A DNA stretch of 64,000 bases. Origin: Tenodera sinensis (taxonomy: Eukaryota; Arthropoda; Insecta; Mantodea; Mantidae). The stretch is from the NCBI GenBank assembly GCA_030765045.1, contig CM060970.1:54615076-54679075 (forward strand). The letters run 5' to 3'. Below the pieces are notes generated by a model. The model had not been told where the DNA came from and searched no databases. It worked only from the letters and a program-made list of their open reading frames with translations. Both the position numbers and the translations under genes were made by a program. Numbering within the stretch: the first letter of the stretch is position 1; every line of letters begins with the position of its first letter. This document shows positions 23,096-35,001 of this stretch, one piece after another.

Positions 23096-24290
23096 AACTG
23101 TGCTGACCCAGCAGAATGGCTTAGACTGCGGGAGGATAGGTAGTGCAGGTGTAACATCACTTCGCACAGATGAACCTGCTCGCACAGAAGAGGAGTTCAG
23201 CGTGTGACGCCATCGCGCTCTCTACCGCTTCCGCATGGGAAGAGAAAATAGTTTGACATGCGGGATGCAACAATGTAGGAAAGACAGGAAACATAGATGG
23301 TGTTAATAACAGAATGTCTTGTAGGTACTAATATTGCTGCTGGTTTAATTATACAATTGGTCATAGATTATAATTAATTACATTTCTGCTCTATGTTATG
23401 AGAAAATGTATAACAATCCTAGTATGTATACAACAACCTATTTTTGTGTCCCACGACGATAATATGTGGAGCAGAGACTATCAATAAACTCGGATGTATG
23501 TTGTAAATATCGACTTGTGTAAACCACGCTGCAACACGGCGTGTGCTCTCCTAGTGTGCTGAATAATTTTTTCTATGTCTACACATGATAGGGGAAGTAA
23601 AATCGCAAAAAAGGGATAAAATAAAATAAAAATTAATTAAAAATGCTTACATTTTTGTTAAATTTCACCAATATATTGTCATAACTGAAGCCTGGATGTT
23701 ACACTATTTTATTCTAAGATGTTGGAATATGTTTATAATAATAAATATACATATCCGCACAAGGGACACGATACAGAAATTTGGAATTAGTCTTATTGCA
23801 GGGACAGGGTGATTATGATAGTATCAGTGTCTTAATGTGGATAGGCACCGTTAAGCCCTAATACTGACTACGCTCTTTTGTTAAGCCCCAAACCTCGCCC
23901 TTCCCACCAACACGTAATTGCATTTGCTGGTCTGTCTCTCCACCCCCCCCCCCCCCCCCCCCACTCGCTCGTCCGTCTGATTGCCTACTCTTGTTTTCTT
24001 CTATTTATCTGCTAGTGCTTCCCTCAGGAGAAGCGATCACTCCCATCTCCGTCCTTCAACAAACTTGACTTCCTGCAGGAAAGGCAGGCAGGCATCCTTG
24101 CGTGGATATTGCTTCGTGGTCACTTTCTTCTCTTTCTACAGGCTCGTCTTACGATAATAACTAGATTTTATTTCCTAATTAATAACCTTGTGTGTTATAT
24201 CCACATTATACCAGAATGCTGATTAAATGTTATAATTGAAGGGATAGGGCTGTCGGTTAGCTGAAAATGAAGGATTATCCCATCTTACTA
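23096..24290. other. No gene; poly-C run
   Basis: Holds a run of about 21 C at 23942-23962. An AATAAA near 23475 lies downstream of the family C copy and could belong to it. A 5' tip of family A may be present near 23570-23600 but is too short to call. Confidence 0.4.
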
Positions 24291-24471
24291 TCCCATCAAT
24301 CAAAATTGTTACAGCCATTTTCGAGAAAATCAAAATATTTGAATAATACTCCATATAAAGGGTGGCGACATTTTCTTCAAAATCTTCGTGTCGTATCCTT
24401 AAAAGATATTAAACTTAAATAGAAACTTTGGTTTTTAGCCGACTTTTCGTTTTTGGGTTATGCTGCCCTAA

Positions 24472-24551
<80 letters not shown>

Positions 24552-24668
24552 TCTTTTTCTAAAAATGTTGTTAATGCTGTTTTTTGGATTCAGGAGTCCT
24601 CAAAACATATATTTCCGGTGAAATATCGACGTTGAATTTTTTGGTGGAATAAAATACTTCTGCTTGTC
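24291..24668 (-). repeat. Family A repeat, 5' half
   Basis: From ATCAATCAAAATTGTTACAG through TCTTCAAAATCTTCGTGTCG and the CA tract to CCGGTGAAATATCGACG and ATAAAATACTTCTGC. The 3' half is missing. Confidence 0.88.
24474..24548 (+). repeat. (CA)n microsatellite inside family A
   Basis: About 37 CA units at the element's shared internal site. Confidence 0.98.
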
Positions 24669-25239
24669 CAATCTTTCGTATTGCGTACATAAAGTTTCAG
24701 CACATTTAATTTACTAAATTTAATATTGCGGCACAGACCTTTAGTTTGGTAAGTTTAAGTGTTTAATTGTGTATACCATTATTATACCATTATGGGTTTT
24801 AAAGAGATTCATTTCTCAATTTTCCCAAATTGAAAACCTTGGGTTTTGTAATAAAATATAATAAGGTCGCAATAATGTAGCCACAAGTTGAGGCGATACG
24901 TTGTAAGTGCTGATAATTTAGTGAGTCGAAAGTGCCAGTTGAAGAGCGTGAGACGCCTATTTTACAAGGTAAATTGCAAAATATCTTAAGGTATTATAAT
25001 TGCAATAATTAACTCTTAGATCAAGCACGCACAAGTTTTAAGTTCTGAAATTTGTCGACCAAGCAATCTTCTAAGTCGGAACTTTGTTCTTTCTTGTAAA
25101 AAGTATCCATAAACAAGGAATTCAAGCTATATCTTAGGTTGCCGTTTATAAACCATATATTATAGTCCAAAATATTTTATTTTTTATAAAACATATATTA
25201 GTGATTGCAATAAAATTAAACTCACCAAATCGAAAAGAT
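24669..25239. other. No supportable feature
   Basis: AT-rich, no motif or repeat match. Confidence 0.5.
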
Positions 25240-25640
25240 AGAAAAGGATAGAGGACACAAACACAGAGGGGACACTTTCTCTCACTTCGACCTACACAGA
25301 TCTATTGTGGCTACCACCCCCAGGAGGCAGGAATGAACTGAGGGAACCACAGGTGCAACACAGGGTCGCAGCTAGACAGGCCACAGAGACGCGCGGAAGT
25401 CCCTAACAAGTGCTGAGATCTCTTCATCCTCACGCCAGACTCCGCCAAGCTGCGCTGAGTCGACGGAGGACAAGGCTGACCAAACGCCACGTAGTGCCGA
25501 GAACAGCAGTTAACGTGGTGATCATCCGCGCCATCTTCCCGGCACTGCCTACACTACCTGAAAGATAAGAGAATGGAATGAAGGGAAAGGAAAGGAAACC
25601 GCACCACAGCATCCGCCTAAGTGACATGGGTCACCAGATC
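25240..25640. other. G+C-rich island of unknown nature
   Basis: About 400 bases clearly richer in G+C and CpG than either flank, with words such as GACGCGCGGAAG and GTGCCGAGAACAGC. No tRNA-like boxes, no LTR ends and no long frame were found. A CpG island, a fragment of an unrecognised element or a retro-inserted transcript are all possible. Confidence 0.35.
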
Positions 25641-26717
25641 GGTGTTTTATAAAACATCTATTCTACTTTTTACAATTAATAAATATTTATACTCCTGATT
25701 TTTCGATGGTGCTGAGAACAAGTGCAGCATGACCTCTCCATGCCTCTGTTTTGCATGTAATTTTGAGGGCGTATAAGTACTACAGAAGGGTAGTCAGTTA
25801 AAGAAGAACAAGAAGAAAAGCAGCTGCTTCATTCCTTACACTAAGATTGCATAGTAGAATTCACCTTACCGTTCCGTGAACCCATAGCGTGACCATAGGG
25901 ATATTTCTTCCGGTGAAAGTGATGTAGTTGGCAATAACCGATAACAACCGAGAAAAATAAAAGGTACAGGCGGAAAGAAGAAGTTATAATCAGGAAATTA
26001 ATATAATTTGGCGCGCTGCATAGAACAATATTCGAGATAGCGTCGTTTACTGTAGACAAGAAACACTGTGCTCTTTCAGTTATTCTCTTGTTTTTGCCTC
26101 CGTTGTGGATACAGTCTCAAAATAGAAAGGGTTATTAAATTTGAAGTTTCCTGTTCTGTTTCCACTACCACACTCCTAACAAAACATCTTGGAACGAATA
26201 TCCCGCGTGACTCGGGTCTGCATTATTGATAGGCTTTCGATTTATCGATACTGCTGACTAGTCTTGAACCAGAGCTGGGTTTTCAACTTCGGCCATTGAA
26301 GAAACGCTACTGTAGAAATGATTTTCCGCATAACGAACAGGGAAGCAAAAAGGCATGTTTCTCCTGGATAATTAGTCATTCTGTCACATTTGTGGTGACA
26401 GTCGCGGGCAGCCATGTAATTTTGGCAGAATGGCTTTTCTCTTACCTCATGTCTGCTTTAGAATCAAAGATATTGCCTCTTTAACTTTATATGAGTAGTT
26501 ATACAAGCGAAGAAAAGAAATGTGTCAGTTGAATATCAAAGCGTCAGTGAATAAATGAAAATCACCTCAATTGGATTTGTGTTTAGTTTAGTATGTATGC
26601 CTGCATAGCGAATCTTGCAGTCTGAGTCGAATAAAACGATTTATACAGGCCGACAAACTTTACGAGCTGATTGATAACACTAACTTAGACACTTTTTCTT
26701 AAGGAGACCTTTTTTTT
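25641..26717. other. No supportable feature
   Basis: AT-rich spacer; short frames only. Confidence 0.5.
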
Positions 26718-27080
26718 GCTGCGGTGCTTCGTTTAAGCGCTAGCCCAGTTAACGTCATAGATTGCTGCCTCCCACCTAGTTTAAGTATTTACGGTAAAAT
26801 CAACAATGCAAATTAGTATTGCTTTTGTCTTAGTAGTCGCACACTCTTAATCGAAGAAGGAGACACAGAAGATAAGCAAAACACAAACATCTCATTGTTT
26901 ACAGTTAATCACAGCTTTCAAAGTAAATGTTAGAACAGACGCCAACACAAAAAGTGCATCTACGTGCCCTATTCTGCCGTACTCTCGCAAAGAGACCAGC
27001 CATTTCTCTGGTTTAAAAGTTTATCGGTCTAATTTTGAATAGTAAAGGTGTGATTATCTACTAAGAATGATATTTTTCTA
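26718..27080 (+). repeat. Family B hairpin repeat, copy 2 (longer left part)
   Basis: Begins GCTGCGGTGCTTCGTTTAAG, a left segment shared with the copy at 45029 but lacking at 9022. It continues through ACATCTCATTGTTTACAG to TTTTGAATAGTAAAGGTGTG. The right arm has decayed, so the hairpin is weaker than in copy 1. Confidence 0.8.
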
Positions 27081-27360
27081 TTAATGTCTCAATGGAAATA
27101 TTAGAAACATTTAGTAAAAGACGTTCTCGCCATAATTAATGCCGTCCTTTCTAAATAAAACCCATGCATACCCTTGAAGGGGAATTCCAGTGCACGATTG
27201 ACGCAGTAAAATGCTTAGCAAAGGACTTTGAGACATCGTTAGACGGCATTGTTGCTTCAAACTGTCTCATCAATGTATTACTTACAACACGTACTACAGC
27301 TTCAGTGGTAACATTTTAAAAATAATCGTCAAATAATATAGAAAAAGTAGGGTAACAGCA

Positions 27361-27547
<187 letters not shown>

Positions 27548-28924
27548 AGAGTGCACTTGATTTATTTTCAAATAAAGAAAACAACAATGTTTTTGTTTGT
27601 AAATAACAGCTCTAAGGTATGCAAAATATGCTTACATTAACAGTAATAACGTCTACAAAGACTGCTTTGTAACTTTTCAACAATATAGTAATAATATCAT
27701 GTTTACACATCAAAGACAAAGAATGAAAAAACGCCTTGGCGTATATGGTTGTGACATAATCAATTAAGCCAATGCCACAAATAAAAATGTCGGTCTGAGA
27801 GACCGATATTAGAACTAATACATGTAAATGCAAAACAAATACCCTTAATTAAATACAAAGCAGGCGCACAAGGCATCATTATGTATTCAGATGACATTTT
27901 ATTCTGTCGTTAGTGCCAGAGAAGATGAATATTTCACCTGAGAGAGCAGTTCAAATCTCAACTTAAGTTTATACTAGAGGAAAAATATTACTTGATTTTG
28001 TCGCATGCACATTGGGATGAAAAATATTGAATTTCTGGTGCTGCTGACAATGTAGTAGGATATTGAGGCTATAGTCACTGCATGCACAGCAAGTATGCAC
28101 CTCATTCTTCACGGTAAATCTTCCAGCTTATGGAAGCACCACCTGGCAGCAGATGATTTACTCTGAAAGCTATAGAGTATTCTCTTGGATGGAGATTTCC
28201 CATTTTCATCTCTTCTTTGATAGACGCAAAGTACCAGGGATTTCTCTCGGAGATAAGGGGACCCAAGTTTCAGCTGACTACTGCATTCCTCCTCTCTCCT
28301 TTTTTAATATCGAGCGGTTGGTTCCATCTGCCAAGAATTGGGCTACTTTAGATGGATGTGCAAGCTTATTCCTCTATAAATGTGTCCTAGTGACCAAGTT
28401 CAGCTCAGTGTGGCGGGTTTTGCAGCCTTGCACAATGGCAGCAGTAAGCTTTATAAATAAAGATACTCGTAGTTTTAGGTTGACACACAGAAAATGGAAA
28501 GTCGTAAATATATCGGGCTAGAAATAGCTTTCTAGTCGACTTCTCTGTGCTCGAGTTAAAAGTTAGCAAAGAACAAGATAAAAACTTTTGAGTTTAAATT
28601 TATGTCTTCCACTATGCTGTCAAATAATATATGGTAGGAACATTTTTTATACAAGTTGATCCTTCTCCTCTTTTACTGCTAGAGCTGCATCACGCACATC
28701 CTCTGAAATTGTTTATATTTCTGTTGAAACACCTTCAACTCTCTTTATGCGTATTGTGCATTGTGTTGCAATATACGTTGCGTTTGATTTACGAAAGCGC
28801 TTTCAAATCTTATGCAATAAACATCTCTTCGAAATGCATAGCCTTAGAAGATACATCAAGTGATCGTCTGGTAACATATTACGATGCAGACTTTTAATAT
28901 ATTTCAATTTCGAGAAACTCTGTT
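27548..28924. other. No supportable gene
   Basis: Contains a 122-codon frame at 28153-28521 and an 88-codon frame at 28631-28897. Neither shows a recognised domain, transmembrane pattern or convincing start context. They are left unannotated. Confidence 0.4.
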
Positions 28925-29525
28925 CGAAATATATGTAGAGCTATACTCACTCTTATACACACTATTCTTGCAAATACTTTTTTCTCTATTGGACCTAAGC
29001 ATTTTGAGAAATTACCGTATTGCTAATTTCCTTGTGGGTGCAAGGGAATATGGGAATACAGTAGGCTTTAAGAGCTGGTTGCCATGGGATGCCTTTGAAA
29101 GTCCATTTTCTTTGCAAGGCCAAGAGATAAAAAAAGCGTATAACATATTCCTATATTACAAAAGTATAAGTATTGGCAAATACAAACAAATAAGAAAGAA
29201 TATCTCGGAAATGGTTCACTCAAACGAAAAAGTTGTGTTTTAACGAGATCCATATATTTTATTTAGTAAGCTTTTGTTTATACCTATTTACTATTTTTGC
29301 AAAAATCATCCAGAATGAAGAGTTCTTCTGAGGACATTCCCAGAAAATTCAAGTTATGACTTAGAAACTGCCATGGAAGCGCCTGTTTGTGTCCGTCAAT
29401 GGATACTCACTGTCTGCTTGTGATTTTATACGTCACAGGCACTAGGTAACGCACCCTCTGACAGGGATAGAAGCAGCAGCTGATTACGTAAGCGTCACCA
29501 AAGAGACAAAGTTGGACATCGCTCG
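28925..29525 (-). repeat. Family A variant with a different 5' segment, copy 2
   Basis: Minus-strand partner of 18225-18700. Shared blocks are the extra segment (GTCCAACTTTGTCTCTTTGG, CAGGCGCTTCCATGGCAG), the ordinary family A middle (ACATTCCCAGAAAATTCAAG as seen on the plus strand) and the 3' region (CTAATTTCCTTGTGGGTGC). The 3' tip is degraded. Confidence 0.72.
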
Positions 29526-29749
29526 TCTATATACTGTCTCACTCTTTGCTGATGAGTTGATGTTGTTAATTAAACATGATAATTTTAAAGAGGTACCAAA
29601 TATTGTAATAATGTGATAATTGCAGCTCATCCCTGGTTTAGTTCTGTTCGAAGAACTTCCCGATGTCGTTTGATAAGTTAATATATTTAACAGGAAAAGT
29701 ATTTTTACCTTTAAATCTTTCAAATTAAAAAATAAAAGACAATGAAAAC

Positions 29750-30160
29750 TTCTGTATTACTCTATAAGTCATATGCAAATGTCGTTCAAGATATTTTCAC
29801 TAAAAATGAAATCTATAACTTGAATTTTTTGGGAAAAACCTTTTAATGCCTTTTTTATAACCGGTAAATTGTAAGAGAACTTCGAACATTTCAGTGCTTA
29901 CACTTTTCTCAAATGGAAAGATATTACTAACTTTTAATGTTATTATTTTTTCTCCGATCATACAAAATGTACCGAATATCAACTCCATTAATAGCGACAA
30001 ACTTAAAACGTTTGACTATCGCTTGTATTGCCCTAACCCCTTGTGCCTAGAAAATGTGTAACAAAGTTTTTACGAATGTTTGTCGATTAACATGAAGTAG
30101 ATGGAAGAATAACCTTTTGTAAGAATAGTTCGTTGAAGAATGAGTGGGGAATGAAAATAA
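29750..30160 (+). repeat. Family A repeat, old diverged copy
   Basis: Recognisable blocks: AAATGAAATCTATAACTTG, ACCGGTAAATTGTAAGAG, CGTTTGACTATCGCTTG and GATTAACATGAAGTAGATG. Heavily substituted. Confidence 0.6.
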
Positions 30161-30606
30161 TTTAAGGTAGTCGAAATAAATGTTGTTTCATCAGAAACGA
30201 GGTTATTATTTTTAAGATAACGCCTGAGTTTTTATTGAAGGATAATGGGGTTTAAATTATAAAAACTTTGCCCGATACATAGAATCTTTTTCATTAATGT
30301 AAAGCTTATTTAGTTGCAAATGTGTGGTACAATTTTCAGCACTTTATACCAAGTTTCAGAGATAATGGGGCATTTGTATAAAAAATACTAGTTCTTTAGC
30401 AATTTCTGTTAAACCAGATAAGAGAGCCTAAAATGTGTACGTAGCATTATTTTCAATAATAATTTTGAAATGTTTAAAATTAGCGTATCTCTACGAAAAG
30501 TTATACCAAAACGAGCGGAACGTACGAAATATTCATACGCAAATAAACTTTGATTGGCAAAAAGTTACGAAATTTAACTTTTCGACTCCCGTTAAAATAG
30601 TTTTTT
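30161..30606. other. No supportable feature
   Basis: AT-rich spacer between two old family A pieces. Confidence 0.45.
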
Positions 30607-30690
30607 TTAGGGGATGAAGGTTTAAGAAGTCTCAAAAGGGATGTTTTGGTTGAAATGTTGGCATTGACCTTTTGGGTGAAATATACGCAA
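30607..30690 (-). repeat. Probable family A 5' fragment, strongly diverged
   Basis: AGTCTCAAAAGGGATG and CCTTTTGGGTGAAATA match the minus-strand 5' region in order and spacing, with many changes. Confidence 0.4.
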
Positions 30691-31903
30691 TTAGCAGGAA
30701 AATTAAAAAAATACGCAAGCCTTTTTCTGTCTTTTTGGAACGATCCGTATCTTTAATGCAGCTGGATTAATTTGCATGAGTGCTGCATGCCATGCCCATA
30801 GCTTGTATAATAGAAAGAAACGTCTGTCACGAAATCCTCGTATGCTGCGATTTTTATAGGACACGTGGTCTATCGGATATGAACATTAAAGATTCATGCT
30901 CAGAAGTTCTGTAACGGTTGCACATAAATAAGAGACCAGCATGTGTGTATACCTAACTATTTAAAGGTAGCTCGATTTATGTGGGAGAGCTAATGACGCC
31001 GTGCAAAGCAAAGAACAACTTTCAATACTGGAGTTTATTGCTAGCCCATTCCGAACTAGTCGTCATTTTCTGCTTTATGGAAGATAGGTACACGCCAGTC
31101 GTAACGAAGGGACGCAGTCCGTATATCTACGGCTGTTTAGTAACGCAATTACGATTCTAAAACTTTACTACTTGCATCTCCCCCTTCTCTCGTTCGTCCT
31201 GCTATGTTTTACAATGTAGCACTGCAGTGGTTTCCCAAAACACACTCCTATATTTCTGTAATGCCTCTTTTCGTTTTATTTCTTTCTAGCATCAATAAAA
31301 GCAGTTCCAAATACTTCCAGTATTGCACAGTAGCGGAGCTCAGACGTGACTTCTGCCAGAGATGCGCGCGCATACATGCAGATAGCGAACCTGGTGGACA
31401 GTAAGATAAATTATACAATTCTTTTAGCGATTTAAATCCCAAAAGGGACATGCTTTCCAATATTGCAAATACAAAAAATAAAGGGTTTACTGTGATAAAA
31501 TTAGTTCCGTAAATATTCTTCGTTTTCTTAAGAATAATGTAGGGAATTTTCAAAATATTCGATTTAATATTAAAGATGTCAATCAATTTGGAACCCACCA
31601 ATTATAACAGGAAAATCTAGAAAGAGAACAGTATATGAAAGGATTTTAACCTTTTAATTATGATGTCAAGACATAAACTTATTCTTTAAGTTCTGCTGTG
31701 AATGTTAAATGTTTCATTTGTTCTCTTTTTATGCTAGTGAGTTTAGTGCGCACGCAGCTTCTATAGGTTATGCGCGTTCTAGCATTTCAGTTCTGCTGCC
31801 CACTAAGACGCGCGTTTACGCTCGATTTGCTTTCATGACCTTGATTACATGTGCTGTTCCATTAGATACCTATTGAAGCTAAGCTGCGCGCATATTACAT
31901 CAG
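30691..31903. other. No supportable feature
   Basis: Mostly AT-rich. A patch near 31330-31400 has GATGCGCGCGCATAC. No coding evidence. Confidence 0.45.
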
Positions 31904-32076
31904 ACGATAAATGAGTGAAATTGGTAAAATAATGCTCAAATAGCCCGTGATACATGGATACACATTTGACTTCTCAGGATAAGGGAGAACTCGCCGTAAC
32001 TGAAATTCGAACTCGGGAACTCTTGCATGTGAGGCAAATATCGCATCCCCTGAGTTGAATTCTATTATGCAGGCAA
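31904..32076 (-). mobile_element. tRNA-derived SINE, family S3, second copy (decayed)
   Basis: Shares with 5355-5610 the blocks AATGGTGCTCAAATGAG-like, CTTCTCAGGATAAGGG and the B-box complement AAATTCGAACTCGGGAACTC. The poly-A tail is lost and the A-box half is degraded. Confidence 0.75.
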
Positions 32077-32620
32077 CATCTGAGGGACCAAAAGAAGTGG
32101 GGGAGTATTCATGAGCAGGTTTTTCTGAGAGACAAATGAAACTGTAAACATCGCTGTGGAGATTTTGTAATGAAGAAGATTAATGATGCTATTCCTCAGA
32201 ACCCTGCTGTGAGGAGCCGCCCATTTTATTTAGGAACAATAATTGATAATATTATTACTTTATCAGCTCATCAGTGTCGATGGACCTCCTCTGGAGTTTA
32301 CACGCTGTGTAACCAACTGATCCTCTCCTATGGAGTCTCCATATGAAGTTGACCTTTCAGCCATATTGGGCTCCCCAAGCAAAGTCAGATAATCGTTCTT
32401 CCTAATTCCTTTCCCCCTTTTTCTTTTTTCCCTCTCCACTGGTGATGACTGTTTCGTGAATGAGTCGTTCAGAACAGGCTATTTACTTCTTTAAAATGTG
32501 AATTAACTTCATTTTAATTAACTTGTTCTGATGGTTCTCTCCAACTATAGTAGCGAGATCGAAATCTGTAATCAGTTCTTTGAATCAGACATTGAGAAAC
32601 AGAAATCAAAGCATTCAACA
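32077..32620. other. No supportable feature
   Basis: Short G+C-richer part at 32270-32390; otherwise plain. No frame of note. Confidence 0.45.
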
Positions 32621-33167
32621 CTACAGTAAACATTTGCAGAAATTATTGTTAATTTTCTAGTAGGTGAAAAGGAAATACAGCACAATCAAATGTTTTAATG
32701 GTGGTCGCTACATGAAGGCTTTGAAATTCCGTTCTCTTCGCACAGCCAAGAGAGAAAAAAGTGAATAACGACATTACATTTGAGAAAACTAGGCAAAAGT
32801 AATATCCTCATAAAAGTGCATGGACATAACGTGCGTGTTTTAACGAAATGTGCATCTTTTGTATAGTAAGATTTCTCTTATAGTTTATCAGTTATGTAAA
32901 GTCATCAAGAGTAAAGAGCTATAGCCAGAAAATTCAAAAAATACATTTAATTCGCTTAAACATCTGCCATTTTAAGCAAAATCATTAGAGCAAATCAAAC
33001 TTTTCGAAAATTTTTCCACATAAAGGGTAGTTTATGGTGAAGGAGTTTTCTTCAAAATCTTTGTGTTGCAACCTTGAAAGCTATTAATACCGACTTTGGT
33101 TTTTAATAGACTTCTTTGTTTTTGCGTTATGCGCACACACATACACACAGTCTCTCTCTTCACACAG

Positions 33168-33207
<40 letters not shown>

Positions 33208-33235
33208 GCGCGCGAGCGAACCTTTTTGTAAAAAT
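32621..33235 (-). repeat. Family A repeat, lacking the 5' tip
   Basis: From GTAAACATTTGCAGAAATT through TTGTATAGTAAGATTTC and CATAAAGGGTAGTTTATG to a CA-rich tract and GAACCTTTTTGTAAAAATT. An irregular CA/TC/CG-containing microsatellite occupies 33126-33216 at the usual site. Confidence 0.85.
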
Positions 33236-34288
33236 TATTTTCGTTTAGTTTAGCTTTCTATAGCTGCCTCAAGCATTAAATTTAGTTTTTGTTTTTGAGC
33301 TATGGTATTCTCTCACTTTGCTCCCCCACCTCTATCCCCCCCCCCCCGGCATACACGTACATATTACAAAGCCTTATTCCACTGACAAGCTATAATGAAA
33401 GAAATCACTGCTGATTGACAGCCACTCGACTTTGTTATTTGACGATGTACTCCTTCATTTGAAGCACTTACAGTAAAGAGTTATAATATGGGAAGTAGTT
33501 GATGCTAATATACTGGTTGTCTATTCACTTCCCCTCGTACTTCGGTCAATCCCTCTTAGTCAATAGAGCTTTTTGCTCTGATACCTGATCGAACCAAGTA
33601 CCATTAGTAATAGCGTCTGGAGTAAATCTTTTCGGGGGTGACTCCTGGTGCACGTTGTAATTATCTTGCAACGCGTGCACGGGCAATATTTAATCAGCAA
33701 TTCAATCTCGAGAACCCTCTCTCCCCCTTCACATTTCTGCAAAAATTGCATTTCATGGTCGCTAGCAGCGGAGGCAGTAAAACAGTTCCATATAAGGGTA
33801 GGTAATATGGGTGGCAGAGAAAAGGGGTGGATCAGCATATTAAATCTACAGCACGTAGGGTAGTAACAGCGAATTAGATCCAGGAATGATAGGACAGGGG
33901 ATGAAATTCGGGACTAATGACTTTTCGTAGAAGCCGGCGCGGTGTTATGCCATTTGTTATAACCATTCATGACTCCCGGAGAGTGGCCATTGGCAGCTTT
34001 AACTATGCCATAAGGTACCAGTACCCAGTCATGCTGAAAATTGCTGATCAAACAAGACCAACAGGTCTTGCCAAATTCATAAACATGTGCTATTCCGGAA
34101 GATAAGCATTTAATAGCGAGAACTTTCATCGTCCAAAACGAAGTTATCTGTAATAGAAGCAGCAAGCAAGGGGCGGCTTTGTGTTCAGAGTCATAACTAT
34201 TGTTTCAATAACTTCACTGAAGTAATATGATGGCCTTTATAGTTAAATCCCAACATAGATAAAGTGGAATCATTTATGTATGTTACTA
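33236..34288. other. No supportable feature; C-run
   Basis: Includes a poly-C run near 33338-33348. Frames of 62-92 codons overlap on both strands at 33560-34165 without recognised motifs. Confidence 0.4.
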
Positions 34289-34447
34289 CCGAGAGAGTCA
34301 AAAGTTCCAAACGGCTGCGGGATGTTTTATTTGTACGCGTCCTCGGCGTTCAGTGTCGTCTGCCGCTATCATAGAAAGGCGTGGATGAAACCATACATTT
34401 TAAAGCTACTTTTAAAGGCTTTACTTATCAACTTTATGAAAGAAGAT
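34289..34447 (+). repeat. Left inverted repeat of the mariner/Tc1-like element
   Basis: About 159 bases, roughly three quarters matching the complement of 34843-35001 by eye. The transposase stop codon falls inside this arm. Confidence 0.8.
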
Positions 34448-34749
34448 GCTGAAACTCGCCACCGTCGTTGTCCATACATTTTTGGCACCTCTTTAGGAAA
34501 CTATACATCACTCGCCGTAGTTCACGTTGAGAAATGCTGTCAATTTCTCTGTGGATATTTTGTTTTAATTCTTCCAAGGTGTGTAAGTTTGCCTTGTACA
34601 CGTTAAGTTGCCCCAGAGATAGAAATCCCAGGAACTTAGGTCGGGGATCGAGGGATCCACAAGTCTCTACTTATAATTCTGATCTGAAACACACTTTCAA
34701 TTTTTCTCGTTGAAAGATTTACCGTATGAATATTGCAGTCTTGTTGGGA
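34434..34749 (-). pseudogene. Transposase C-terminal remnant (mariner/Tc1 superfamily)
   Basis: Minus-strand reading gives QQDCNIHTVNLSTRKIES, in the place of the QQDGA-x-x-HT block that holds the second catalytic aspartate. RIISRDLWIPRSP follows, and after a one-base frameshift DLSSWDFYLWG, the third-aspartate block (RSPDL then DF-LWG). After another shift NLHTLEELKQNIHREIDSI and ELRRVMYSFLKRCQKCM form the usual C-terminal helices, ending at a TAA in the inverted repeat. Two frameshifts and loss of everything before the second aspartate make it nonfunctional. A 108-codon plus-strand frame over the same bases is a shadow. Confidence 0.82.
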
Positions 34750-34842
34750 AAAAAGGCAAAATCACACTCAAAGGCGCACTATACACCAATTTTTTAGTTA
34801 TGAAGGGATAATGAACAATATTAGGTTTCTCAGAGCTCTCCT

Positions 34843-35001
34843 TTCGTAAAGTTAGTAAGTAAAGCCTTCAAAAGTAGTTTTTCAAAATGTTGTATGATAT
34901 CATCCGCGCCTTTGTGTGATAGTGTCAGACTGTGACGAGCGCCGAAGACGCGGAAAGACAAAACACAGCGCACCCGGTTCGGAATTTTTTGACTCACTCG
35001 A
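34843..35001 (-). repeat. Right inverted repeat of the mariner/Tc1-like element
   Basis: Partner of 34289-34447; outer edge abuts the dinucleotide TA at 35002-35003. Confidence 0.8.

Larger units (their letters stand above)
34289..35001 (-). mobile_element. Internally deleted mariner/Tc1-like transposon with long inverted repeats
   Basis: A 713-base unit flanked by TA on both sides (34287-34288 and 35002-35003). Its ends form inverted repeats of about 159 bases. The right arm read inwards starts TCGAGTGAGTCAAAAAATTC and the left starts CCGAGAGAGTCAAAAGTTCC. The match persists through GGCGTTCAGTGTCGTCTGCC against GGCGCTCGTCACAGTCTGAC and AAAGGCGTGGATG against AAAGGCGCGGATG, down to CTTTACTTATCAACTTTATG. 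About 395 bases lie between the arms; with the inner end of the left arm they hold the C-terminal third of a transposase. The upstream transposase has been deleted, so it is non-autonomous. The TA duplication and D-motifs place it in the IS630/Tc1/mariner superfamily; the subgroup is undecided. Confidence 0.82.

Noticed and set aside
28153..28521. 122-codon frame
   Set aside because: No recognised family, no splice or promoter evidence, and length is within chance for this much sequence.
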